The notes under the pieces are model-generated. The model worked only from the letters and a program-made list of their open reading frames with translations. It was not told where the DNA came from and did no database searches. This document shows positions 55,104 through 63,700 of a DNA stretch of 64,000 bases, in pieces (within the stretch, counting starts at the first letter, position 1; each line of letters opens with the position of its first letter). Source of the stretch: Sutterella faecalis (GTDB lineage Bacteria > Pseudomonadota > Gammaproteobacteria > Burkholderiales > Burkholderiaceae_F); the NCBI RefSeq assembly GCF_006337085.1, contig NZ_CP040882.1, positions 682,001 through 746,000 of the forward strand. Direction: 5' to 3'. Made by a program: the position numbers and the translations under genes.

Positions 55104-56282
55104 TTACTCGGGCCGCACCATGCGGATTTCGACGCGGCGGTCAGGCTGCAGGCAGTCGATCGCTTCCTGGTTCCAGAGGCCCTTGCAGGCGTCGCCCGTC
55201 ACCGGGTGATATTCGCCTTCGGCGCGCCGGATCACGAAAAGCGACATGTCGACGCCTTCCTTCTCAAGCTGCGTGAGCACCGTGTTGAGGCGGCGCTCCG
55301 AGAGCCTGTCGTTGTATTCGTACGTGCCGATGCGGTCCGTGTGCGCCGTGATCGAGAAGCGGATGTGAAGCTGATCGATGATCTTCCGCTCCTTCGCCAG
55401 CACTTCGGCGACATGATGAATTTCAGCGATGCCTTCGGGCTTGAGCACATGTTTGTCGAACGCAAAGAGCGTGTCGGCCGAGAGCGTGAAGTCGAGGCAC
55501 GGCGTATAGAAGACCTTCGCAATGAAGGCGGCCATCGATTCATCGTTCAAGAGCAGCTCGCGCGCGTCAGCCGTGATGAGTCCGGGAACGACTTCGGCGA
55601 GACGGGTGACTTCCTTTTTCGTTTCCTCGTCATCGGTGAAGGCAACGAGAACGGGTTTCGCGAGCGGCTCCTTTTCGCGGAAGGCCTTCCAACCTTCTTC
55701 AAAAAGGCGCCCGCGGTTCACCTCGTCGCCGTCGGTGAAGAATAGGAGCGCGCTCTTTTTCCGAAGAAGCTCCGCAGTCTCGCGCTGAAGTTCCTTTTCC
55801 GACTCCGCATAGCGCTCAAGGCGCTTTTCGTAGTCGATCAGGCCTTCGCCGGGGTTCGTCATGCGCCCGAAAACCTCGAGGCGTTCGGGGAGCCGCCCCA
55901 CTTTCTTTTCAAAGTCGTCCTTAAAGCCCACGGGGAGCGTATGAGGCGCCATGGTGCCGGCAGCCACCTGGATTCCGGCTTCAGCCGGGAGCATCCTGCG
56001 GAGCTTCAGGAGCAGGTTCTTCGCGAGCACGACCTTCCGGTATTCGAAGAGCTCGTCGTATTCCTTCTCCTTGCCCTTTGCCCAGTCCGGATAGGACTTC
56101 TCTTCGGGCTCTTTGAGTTTTTCCTGCATCGTGCCCGAATAGTCGATGAACCAGGCCGAGCTCTCAACCTTCGGCCCGCAGTCCGGGTCCGAGTAGACGG
56201 AATAAGCAGCGTGCGCTGGTGCTGCAGTGAACGCGACGGCAGAGAACGCAGCAAGAACGGCAAGCTTCAATTTCGTATGCAT
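55104..56282 (-). CDS. OmpA-family protein with N-terminal VWA-like domain
   Basis: 392 aa, exported (AVLAAFSAVAFTAAPAHA). The N-terminal half has features of a von Willebrand A-like fold (SAWFIDYSGTMQEKL as a degenerate DxSGS metal site; SALLFFTDGDEVNRG). Residues ~275-392 are an OmpA_C peptidoglycan-binding domain (LSADTLFAFDKHVL, ITAHTDRIGTYEYNDRLSERR, PDRRVEIRM). It starts 11 bp after the autotransporter stop, with GAGGAGA before the ATG, so it is probably co-transcribed and may help assembly or anchoring of that protein. Confidence 0.85.
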   Translation of the reverse strand: MHTKLKLAVLAAFSAVAFTAAPAHAAYSVYSDPDCGPKVESSAWFIDYSGTMQEKLKEPEEKSYPDWAKGKEKEYDELFEYRKVVLAKNLLLKLRRMLPAEAGIQVAAGTMAPHTLPVGFKDDFEKKVGRLPERLEVFGRMTNPGEGLIDYEKRLERYAESEKELQRETAELLRKKSALLFFTDGDEVNRGRLFEEGWKAFREKEPLAKPVLVAFTDDEETKKEVTRLAEVVPGLITADARELLLNDESMAAFIAKVFYTPCLDFTLSADTLFAFDKHVLKPEGIAEIHHVAEVLAKERKIIDQLHIRFSITAHTDRIGTYEYNDRLSERRLNTVLTQLEKEGVDMSLFVIRRAEGEYHPVTGDACKGLWNQEAIDCLQPDRRVEIRMVRPE

Positions 56283-56293
56283 GATCTTTCTCC

Positions 56294-59200
56294 TCAGAAT
56301 TCGTACTTGAGACCGACCGAGACTTCGTAGTCCTTCTCGTAGTCGTCGCCGGTTTCGCGTTCGATCTGCCCGTAAAGACGCATGCGTTCATAGAACTGCC
56401 AGTCGCCGCCCAGGCCATAGTAGAAAGTGGTCTTCCCGGCCACCTCGCCGTCAAAGCGGTCGCTTCCGAACCAGACGGTGCGGTCCCCGAGGAAGTCGTG
56501 CTTGACGCCGGCCTTCAGATAAACCTGCGAATAGCGGCGGTCGATTTCCTCCCGGTCTTCGCCGTAATTGAATTTCTTACCGACCACGATGCCGGCGCGG
56601 CCGATGAGCGAATCGGCGTCCTTCTGCCGGATCCTACCGCCGGAGGAGAGCGTGTACTTTTCGCCTTCCACGCGATAGAAGGCAAGCTGAAGCTGGGGTT
56701 CAAGCCACCACGAGTTGTACCAGGGGCCCCAGGAGAGGTCGTTTCTCGTCGTGTGGAACATGTGACCCACTTCGATCGAAGCGCCCCAGCCGAGCGTGTT
56801 GTATTTGCCCGTGATCTTTCCCTTTTCGCCGACCGTGGAAAGCTTCTGACGGTAATGGTCGGCTGAGAGCACGAAGTCTGCGTAGGCGCCCTGATAATTG
56901 GCCCAGGTTGCATAGGCGTTGAGGCCGATGGCATCGGTTTTGCCGGACCCAAGGCCATCCATCAGATCCTGCTCGGCATGCGCCTGGCGGATGTTGGCGC
57001 CCAAGAGCCACAAGCCCTCTTCGGTATTGCGCACGAGATGGTCGAAGCCGAAGCTCACGCCATAGAGATCCTGATCGTAGCCCTTCGAGGCAATGCCGCC
57101 CACCGAATCCTTCATCATCATGGCCTTAGCCCAGAGACCGTCCTGGGCGCCGTAGCGCACTTCACCGAGACGCTTTCTCAGAGTGCTCAGATAGATCGGG
57201 TTGAAGCTGATGCCCGCGATGGCTGTGGTGGTCTTGCCTGGATCGTTGATCTCCTTCGTGTAGCCGGAGACCCAGTAGTCCGTCATGCCGGTGGCGATGT
57301 CGAGAGCATCGGGATCGGATTCCGTGGATTCGAGACCTGCCACGACCTTGTCGTAATCATCGCGCTCGAAGAGCGTGGAATTCACTGCTTCCTGGATAAC
57401 GCCCTCTTCATTCAGCACGCTTCCGGGACGCGTATCAAGGGTACCGTCAGCTTTCACGTACTGATCCGTGTGCTCCGTCTTCCAGATTTTCGGCTTGTAC
57501 TTGAAGGCGGTGTAGTCGAGGGACGTCCAGTCGCCCGAGAGCTTCACATGAGCTGGCGTGGTCGCAAACTTGAGCACGCGGCCGCGGTAGTCGATGGATC
57601 CGTCTGCGATCGTTTCGTCGTTGATGCGGACGCGATAGTGCTGCTCCCTGGGTTCCTGAGCTTCGGACGTTTCCGTCCGGAAGTCGAGAAAGTCGCCGAA
57701 GCGGACATCGTGCCGCATGCGGGCCGCCGCCTCAGTCACCGTGAAGCCCTTGAGTTCAATCGGTACAGGCTGGCCGTTGAAGATGTAACTGCCGTTCCCG
57801 GTGAAGGTCTCGCCGGTCAATGTTCCGTTCGTAATTTCACCATCGTCGTCAGCCTTTTCATAATACGTAATGCCGTCGAAGGAGAAGACGCGCTTTCCGT
57901 CTTTCTCAAGGTCGCCCATGATGTTGGTGTTTAGTATGAAGAGCGAGTTTTCTGCGAGCGCTGCAGTCCGGGCGCCGTTCAGGAGCGGATAGGCCTCATC
58001 CGTGATGTTCTTCACCATCAGATATTGGTACGGATTTGCCTCATTCCACTTGCATTCATCGTCCGGGTGATGAAGATCGATCGTGCCGCCGGTGGGACGC
58101 AGGTTTTCGAAAATGCTGTCGTCAGTGACGGACCAGAGCGTACCGGAACCCACTTCCATGTCGATGTTGCCGTTAGCGGCACCGACAAGGCGGGAATCCT
58201 TTTGGTTCATTACGAAGTTGATACGGCCTTCTCCAAGGTATACCGGCAATGTCTCTTGATTTGTAATTGCTTGAGTAAGCTCATCATTTCCGATTTTTGC
58301 CGAACGGCCCAAAGGGCCCGACCATTCATGTACAGCCCAAGGTAATATATTTATATTAAGGCCTATATATTCTGCTGTTGGCAATGTTATTCCTATATCA
58401 TCCGCAATCATGCGAGTGGTATGCAAATCGCCGACTACGTTAATTTCACTTGATTCACCCGATAAATTAACATTTACAGTGGAATGACCTTTAGCCTCTA
58501 TCGCTCTGGTTTTACGCAACTTACTTTCTTTTTGTTTTTGATTTAAATCAACCTTAAAGTCCCCCGCTATATTTACCACTCGACCATTAGAACTATCGCC
58601 ATATTGCGATTTTTCACGTTCATCACCCGACACCAAAATAGCGTACGAATCCTTATAATCAGCTAAATTCAGACATTGATTGACATTAATCTCTAAACTC
58701 CCTAGGAATTCCGAGAAATTTTCACCTATCTGCATTAAGCCGTATGCCTCTCCCTCATTGCTATTTACATTTATTATCAGCGATGAATTTGTAACTAAAG
58801 ATATTTTTGATCCGCTATCGTACACTGAAACAGGCTCAGATACTACGTGATTTGACTCAGCCTTGACTTCCGTTGAAGTAGAAATATGGGCTATTCCATA
58901 TGCATTTAGGTCAGAATTATCTTTAGTAGAGGAAGATGAAGCTAAAGATGTAGCCTCAATAGAAACATTACCGGAAAATTTAACTGTATTAAAACTACCT
59001 AGAGTTAATACCCCGAAAGCAGAGTCTTTATGTGCACAACTGCTAATGTTATACTGCGAAGAACCAGAACTTGAAAAAGTTACTTCCGTTCCAACGGGCG
59101 AGCCTGTCTCGAAAATAACAGGCTTTTCATTAACAAGTTTAGCTTCATACTGATCCGTAAATTTATTGTATACCCTTAAAATTGTTGGATTATATTTTGT

Positions 59201-59341
59201 CATAGCCAATAAGCCATAACTTTCTGATGTGTTATTGGCTGCGCGCTCCACTTGCTCGTCGGGGAATGCTGATTCAGTGCTTTCAACCGTTATAGTTCCC
59301 AAAGTATTTGCACGCAAATCAAATGTCCCCCCCCAAACCAA
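56294..59341 (-). CDS. autotransporter, distal part of passenger and beta-barrel (out of frame with its 5' part)
   Basis: 1015 codons open from a chance TTG at 59341. The last ~270 residues form the autotransporter barrel (LGEVRYGAQDGLWAKAMMM, WLLGANIRQAHAEQD, AYATWANYQGAYADFVLSADHYRQKL, ending in aromatic F: VSVGLKYEF). Upstream is a repetitive Ser/Thr/Asn-rich passenger. It lacks a signal peptide because the 5' part is in another frame (59319-60386). The two join in frame if the G8 tract at 59327-59334 loses one base (GLGGTFDLRANT). Passenger DNA from about 58300 upward is AT-rich, the barrel half GC-rich. Confidence 0.88.
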   Translation of the reverse strand: MVWGGTFDLRANTLGTITVESTESAFPDEQVERAANNTSESYGLLAMTKYNPTILRVYNKFTDQYEAKLVNEKPVIFETGSPVGTEVTFSSSGSSQYNISSCAHKDSAFGVLTLGSFNTVKFSGNVSIEATSLASSSSTKDNSDLNAYGIAHISTSTEVKAESNHVVSEPVSVYDSGSKISLVTNSSLIINVNSNEGEAYGLMQIGENFSEFLGSLEINVNQCLNLADYKDSYAILVSGDEREKSQYGDSSNGRVVNIAGDFKVDLNQKQKESKLRKTRAIEAKGHSTVNVNLSGESSEINVVGDLHTTRMIADDIGITLPTAEYIGLNINILPWAVHEWSGPLGRSAKIGNDELTQAITNQETLPVYLGEGRINFVMNQKDSRLVGAANGNIDMEVGSGTLWSVTDDSIFENLRPTGGTIDLHHPDDECKWNEANPYQYLMVKNITDEAYPLLNGARTAALAENSLFILNTNIMGDLEKDGKRVFSFDGITYYEKADDDGEITNGTLTGETFTGNGSYIFNGQPVPIELKGFTVTEAAARMRHDVRFGDFLDFRTETSEAQEPREQHYRVRINDETIADGSIDYRGRVLKFATTPAHVKLSGDWTSLDYTAFKYKPKIWKTEHTDQYVKADGTLDTRPGSVLNEEGVIQEAVNSTLFERDDYDKVVAGLESTESDPDALDIATGMTDYWVSGYTKEINDPGKTTTAIAGISFNPIYLSTLRKRLGEVRYGAQDGLWAKAMMMKDSVGGIASKGYDQDLYGVSFGFDHLVRNTEEGLWLLGANIRQAHAEQDLMDGLGSGKTDAIGLNAYATWANYQGAYADFVLSADHYRQKLSTVGEKGKITGKYNTLGWGASIEVGHMFHTTRNDLSWGPWYNSWWLEPQLQLAFYRVEGEKYTLSSGGRIRQKDADSLIGRAGIVVGKKFNYGEDREEIDRRYSQVYLKAGVKHDFLGDRTVWFGSDRFDGEVAGKTTFYYGLGGDWQFYERMRLYGQIERETGDDYEKDYEVSVGLKYEF

Positions 59342-60386
59342 GCAATCCTACCGTCATAGATGAAGCGGTTTCTCCTGCGCCATCTACCCCATAAGCGGAC
59401 AATGCATTATTTTCAGATTTAATATCAAATTTGTTTGAATGCAAAGAAAAAGTCCCGCTTCTATTGTCAATAGCGATAGCTGAATAGCCCTCATTTTTTA
59501 GAAAATGTAAATTATTGCCATTTTCATAGGTCAGGTCATTTTTTACCGCTATAGAGACAAGCTGAGCTCCATTCTCACCGCCATCCTCGGAATATAAGGC
59601 AAGGAAATCATTACGATCAAGAATATTGACCTTCCCATTATCGCCAATTGTTATCCCACTAACAGTCCCAGGCTGAAGGTCAAAATAATAATGATTATAA
59701 TATTCAATTCCTCCTGAAGTAAATTTACTTGCTTTATTTTCTGACGAAATGGTCAATGATTTTGATAAAAAATTGACCACCCCTCCTTTTGTATCCCCTG
59801 ATTTATCCTTTAGCTTTACAGAAAGCGCACTCTGAGCATTAGGTTCATCAGAAGTTCGACGAGAAGATAACGTAAAATAATAAGTAGCAAAATCTTGATA
59901 GTGATTTCCGCTAGCAAAATAACTTGCATTTCCAATTAAAATTAGCGCTTTAGGTGATTCTCTATTTGAGATATCTGCATCTAGAACAAAGACCTTAGTT
60001 TTGTCTTCATCTTTATAAGCCCAATACCCACCTGAAATATAGGATGTTAATTCTTCTCTTCCTTGAAAATCACTCTGTAATCCATGTGTTTCAACGATAA
60101 AATCATCTGAATAGCTCCCAACAACCGATTGGCCATATACCGTAAGAGATTCAATGGCTAAAGATAACGATAATACTAACTTTCCTAAAGTAAATAATCG
60201 TTTTTCATGCGCCTTCGGAAAAATCTGTAATTTAGATTTTTTACTATCATCTCCAACCGAACTTATATTATTTATTATCTTATAATATAATCTTAAGCGA
60301 GTAGCTGGAGGAAGGAGGGGGGGGGGGCAAACATAATATTCAACCGCTGTTTTCGAGCCAAAACAATCGTCGTCTTTAAACAACAC
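59319..60386 (-). CDS. autotransporter N-terminal part (signal region and proximal passenger)
   Basis: 355 codons open. An extended signal region (KAHEKRLFTLGKLVLSLSLAIESLTVYG, described here in outline) is followed by passenger sequence rich in Ser, Asn and Gly. It stops at 59319 right after the G8 tract. Start is unclear: TTG 60386 lies upstream of the predicted transcription start. ATG 60334 is better placed but with the present C11 tract it is out of frame with this ORF, and 12 or 9 C would put it in frame (MFAPPPLLPPATRLR). AT-rich, unlike its neighbours, suggesting acquired or recombining passenger DNA. Confidence 0.75.
   Translation of the reverse strand: MLFKDDDCFGSKTAVEYYVCPPPLLPPATRLRLYYKIINNISSVGDDSKKSKLQIFPKAHEKRLFTLGKLVLSLSLAIESLTVYGQSVVGSYSDDFIVETHGLQSDFQGREELTSYISGGYWAYKDEDKTKVFVLDADISNRESPKALILIGNASYFASGNHYQDFATYYFTLSSRRTSDEPNAQSALSVKLKDKSGDTKGGVVNFLSKSLTISSENKASKFTSGGIEYYNHYYFDLQPGTVSGITIGDNGKVNILDRNDFLALYSEDGGENGAQLVSIAVKNDLTYENGNNLHFLKNEGYSAIAIDNRSGTFSLHSNKFDIKSENNALSAYGVDGAGETASSMTVGLLGLGGDI
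59327..59334 (-). repeat. G8 homopolymer (minus strand) at autotransporter frame break
   Basis: Eight G on the coding strand. With 8 the upstream frame stops at GLGGDI-stop. With 7 (or 10) it continues into the 56294-59341 frame. A slipped-strand phase-variation site, or a sequencing error in a homopolymer. Confidence 0.75.
60317..60327 (-). repeat. C11 homopolymer (minus strand) at autotransporter start
   Basis: Eleven C on the coding strand directly after ATG TTT G (60334-60328). Length changes here would switch translation from ATG 60334 between a 13-codon dead end (11 C) and the autotransporter frame (12 or 9 C). Confidence 0.8.
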
Positions 60387-60402
60387 TTCTATTGTATGTC
60401 AA
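60375..60402 (-). promoter_or_regulatory. candidate sigma-70 promoter of autotransporter
   Basis: Reading minus: TTGACA (60402-60397), 16-bp spacer, TTTAAA (60380-60375). Predicted start near 60368, 34 nt before ATG 60334. Confidence 0.5.
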
Positions 60403-60710
60403 CCCTCAGCAAAATAGAGAGATTTCTGATTTATCTGCCCGTTCCTTTGCGAAAACACAACGAGGGTTACTATGGGATTAAGGGTTAATCCGATAGAAGC
60501 AAACACTTTCCTTTCTCATTTATCTCTCAGAAAAACTTCTCTTTTTCTGTGTATACAGAAAAATCAGGCCCCGGCTTGAGTCAAAAGCTCATCCCCAAAA
60601 AATCCTCCCTCCCAGCATCAAACACACCACCACGCCCACCTCAACTTCCGGCGGATCGATGAGGCGCTTCGTCACCCCTCACCTCCTCCGCCGGAAACCC
60701 CATCAAATCA
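60403..60710. other. intergenic region between autotransporter and ansB remnant
   Basis: No gene recognised. It contains GGATTA-agggt-TAATCC near 60475-60491 and a C/T-rich stretch. Nothing else supported. Confidence 0.3.
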
Positions 60711-61145
60711 TCAATACTCGTCAAACATGCGCTGGATTTCCTTCAGGTCGCTCGTCTTCGTGAGCGCCAGCTGCAGAAGCAGTCTTGCCTTCTGAGCGGA
60801 AAGCGTGTCGCCGTCCAGGAACTTCTCTTCGGTATAGCGCGCGACGGAAGGCACCGTGGGACCGGTTCCGACTCGAGCGCTGCGTACGATCACGACGCCG
60901 GACTTCTGAGCATTCACGAGCTCCTTCTCGGTGTTCTGATGAATGCTGCCGTTCCCGGTACCGGCATGAACGATGCCCCTGGCGCCGGCTGCAACCGCCG
61001 CACGTGCAAGCACGCCGTCGTCATCCACGTGGGAATAGAGAATGTCGACGCGAGGAAGAGCCTCGAGCTTCGAAACGTCGAACTCGGACTTCGACGTATG
61101 GCGGCGGAGCGACTCCTTGTAGTACATGATCTGTGAGCTTCCCAT
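60711..61145 (-). pseudogene. ansB: type II L-asparaginase, C-terminal domain only
   Basis: About 140 codons match the second half of periplasmic asparaginases: RRHTSKSEFDVSKLEALPRV, GIVHAGTGNGSIHQNTEKEL, VIVRSARVGTGP, KARLLLQLALTKTSD, ending RMFDEY. The N-terminal domain with the catalytic Thr residues is absent and a TAG stop lies just before the ATG at 61145. The break coincides with the left side of an IS66-family element, so the gene was split by insertion. Product, if made, would be inactive. Confidence 0.88.
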
Positions 61146-61195
61146 AGGCTAGGAGGCTTTAAAAATGATTGACTTCAATCAAATTCCGGATATGC

Positions 61196-61225
61196 AGAGG
61201 GGCGCTGAGAATTCAGCGCCCCTCT
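61196..61225 (-). terminator. perfect 13-bp hairpin after IS66 transposase
   Basis: AGAGGGGCGCTGA-gaat-TCAGCGCCCCTCT, about 80 bp past the transposase stop. No T-run beside it. Confidence 0.6.
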
Positions 61226-61302
61226 GGCTGTCTGCTCCGGCAAGGAGCATGCGGCATGGTCGCTCAAGGCGGCTGCCTTGAGCGGATCCGTCAGGCCTTT
61301 GC

Positions 61303-63417
61303 CTAACTCCGCCGCTTTCGCTCCATGTATGCCGACGGCTCCCACGCATCGGCGTTGAAGCTCTCTATGTCCTTCGGGTCGAATGCAAACCGCCTCGAAA
61401 GTTCGAGCCCTTTGTCGGAGCGCCGGTTCAGCTCTTCATTCACGCAGTGTTCGAATATGGCGCGGCCATATTCATTCAGCCACTGCGTGGGCCGCTCGAT
61501 GCCGTTGAGCCGCGCCGTTACAAAGAGCGTGTACCAGTCGCACATGCTCTGCATGTACTCCGGCGACTGCTTGAAATTGCAGCTGGTGCGCAGCACGCAA
61601 AGCGGCCTCAGGCTCCTCTCGGCTGCGGAGGAGTCCGGCGTCACATAGGCGTTCTCGAGAAACACCCGGAAGTTCTCCTTGTTGTTCATGTAGTAAACAA
61701 CAGGCTTCGCGTACGGCGACATCAGCGCCGCCTCCCAGGTTTTCCCCTTCTTCACGGCGTACCTTTCAGCCAGCTTCACCATGATTTCATCGATCCGATC
61801 CATCAGCGGTTCGGCATGGGCTTTTCGGCAGTCCGTCACTCGTTTCATCCAGTCCGCCGGGTTTTCATCCTCCTGCGCCTTCAGCGTCGCCTCCCACTTG
61901 TAGATCTTGGAGATGGCGGCCGTTACCATCAGCAGGTAATAGGCGGGAGTGCCGGATCCGAGTGCTTCGGCAAGCTTTTCCCGGTTCGTCGGGTTTGTTA
62001 CAGCGTCGTGCATGTTCTCCAGCTCCAGCGCGTCGTAAACGGTGCGCGTGAAATGCGCGAGGCACGACTGTCGTTCGATCTTCACGGCGCTCGCGCCGAT
62101 AATGCTGTCGTACCCGGCGTAGGCATCCGTAATCCAGGTGCCGGCTTCATAGGAGCCGAGCACGCCGGCAATCGCCTCGGCGCTTCTGCTTTTGAGCCGG
62201 TTGAATACGGCAAACTGGTACTTTGCGCTCGCCGGGCTGGTAATCGTCAGCAGGTAAGCCTGCTTGGCGGCGTCCTCGTCGTCGAGCTTCGTTTTGCTCA
62301 TCCCGGCCTGCTGCAGACAGCTGAATGGCGTTTCATCCGCGCAGATTTCAGCCGCCTTTCTGGCTTTCTTCAGGATGGCTTTGAGCAGCGGCTGGCCCAG
62401 TCCGGACGTTATCCAGTCGTGCATGTTCCGCGGAATCGTATCCCCGCTCATGGTCATTGCGGCCGTATTAAAGAGCGCATTGATGCGGTTCATCGGCATG
62501 CCGAGCGTCAGCATGCGGGCGCAGTCGAAAAGCAGCTCCTGCGACACGGTGCGGTTCAGATCCGCCGGCACGGGCACTTCCTCCGGAATGTGCATGTGAT
62601 TCTTCCCGCAGGCGCGGCACTGCAGCACCGGGTTCTTTACATAAGTCCCCTCGAGCATGTCTTCAATGTGCTTGTGCAGCGTGCGCAGGAAAACCGTCGG
62701 CCCTTCCTGCTCAAAGAAGCCTTCCGTGCTGCCGCAGTAAGGACAGGTGCATCCCCGGGCATGCGAAATGCCGCCCTGCGTCGGAGCGGTCCGGCGATTG
62801 GGATCCGCCTGCTTGCCGGGCGGAATCTCCTCCGCCTTCGTGGTTTCGGGCACTGCCGCATTCGCAATGCCGGCCGCGGCTTTAAGCATCGCGTTGTCCG
62901 GGTGCTTTTCAGCTTCAGCAGCGGCAACTTCGCCGACGGTGTTCTTCGTCTCGGCGCTCTTTTTGTTGTTTTCGGCGATGGTCCGCTTCTTCTTAAGCAT
63001 CTCCTTCACGGCTTCCGCCTTGCGGCGCTCCAGTTCAAGCTCTGCTTCCGCGAGGTCGCTCTTCGTTTGCTCGATCTGAGGTTCGATCTTGCCCTGGATC
63101 TGCCGGAACTGCCTGCGCAGGAGCTTTTCAATTCCCGGCAGTGCCTTCAGTTCATTGGCATCCATGCTGGCTTCTCGCAGAAGCAGGTCGATCACGGCTT
63201 CGCCCTTTACAACCAGAGCGGGGCAGTGTTTTTCGAGCAGCTCCAGCGCCTTGATGAGGAGCTGCTGAATCATGCTGAGGCCCTCAAACTGAAGCTGCGC
63301 GAGCTTGCGCGTGGCGCAATGCTCGCGGCGTTCGATATCAAGCGCAGCCTCAAGCTCGGCAATCCTCTTCTGGAGTGCTTCGATGGAGACGTTGATTTTT
63401 GGACCCTTGCGTGCCAT
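61303..63417 (-). CDS. IS66 transposase (TnpC), second element
   Basis: 704-aa DDE transposase. N-terminal coiled-coil (IEALQKRIAELEAALDIERR) and a long charged helical region, zinc-binding pair (CTCPYCGSTEGF...CRACGKNHMH), core motifs CADETPFSCL, WITDAYAGYDSI, CLAHFTRTVYDAL and DSSAAERSLRPLCVLR, and a C-terminal YYMNNKENFRVFLENAY. Apparently intact. Encoded on the minus strand, downstream of the Orf2 gene. Confidence 0.92.
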   Translation of the reverse strand: MARKGPKINVSIEALQKRIAELEAALDIERREHCATRKLAQLQFEGLSMIQQLLIKALELLEKHCPALVVKGEAVIDLLLREASMDANELKALPGIEKLLRRQFRQIQGKIEPQIEQTKSDLAEAELELERRKAEAVKEMLKKKRTIAENNKKSAETKNTVGEVAAAEAEKHPDNAMLKAAAGIANAAVPETTKAEEIPPGKQADPNRRTAPTQGGISHARGCTCPYCGSTEGFFEQEGPTVFLRTLHKHIEDMLEGTYVKNPVLQCRACGKNHMHIPEEVPVPADLNRTVSQELLFDCARMLTLGMPMNRINALFNTAAMTMSGDTIPRNMHDWITSGLGQPLLKAILKKARKAAEICADETPFSCLQQAGMSKTKLDDEDAAKQAYLLTITSPASAKYQFAVFNRLKSRSAEAIAGVLGSYEAGTWITDAYAGYDSIIGASAVKIERQSCLAHFTRTVYDALELENMHDAVTNPTNREKLAEALGSGTPAYYLLMVTAAISKIYKWEATLKAQEDENPADWMKRVTDCRKAHAEPLMDRIDEIMVKLAERYAVKKGKTWEAALMSPYAKPVVYYMNNKENFRVFLENAYVTPDSSAAERSLRPLCVLRTSCNFKQSPEYMQSMCDWYTLFVTARLNGIERPTQWLNEYGRAIFEHCVNEELNRRSDKGLELSRRFAFDPKDIESFNADAWEPSAYMERKRRS

Positions 63418-63700
63418 GTCGATAGGGAGATCAGTTAAGAATTAATGGAAGTAATTTTACCGGCCGGAAGCTTAAATTTCACCGATATATCAATCGTTTA
63501 AAAGGCACTCCTAAGCCCGTTAGAGGCCCTCTGGACGGCCGGACAACCCCGGTGGCATCCATCTTGATTGCGTATGCCTAGAAGCGTTTTACGGTGCTTC
63601 CCGAGGCCTTCCTGAAGGCTTTGGAAGAAGTCGAATTTCATCGAATTTTCTTGATTTTCAATCATTTGATGAAGATCAAGAAAACGCTTTTCGAGCAGTC
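63418..63700. other. gap between IS66 Orf2 and transposase genes
   Basis: 283 bp, AT-richer, no convincing gene; a 68-codon frame at 63498-63704 lacks family features. The first IS66 element has a similar gap (24004-24269), so it seems a feature of this layout. Confidence 0.35.

Noticed and set aside
61447..63438. 663-codon plus-strand frame over the second IS66 transposase
   Set aside because: Shadow of the minus-strand transposase, no recognisable motifs.
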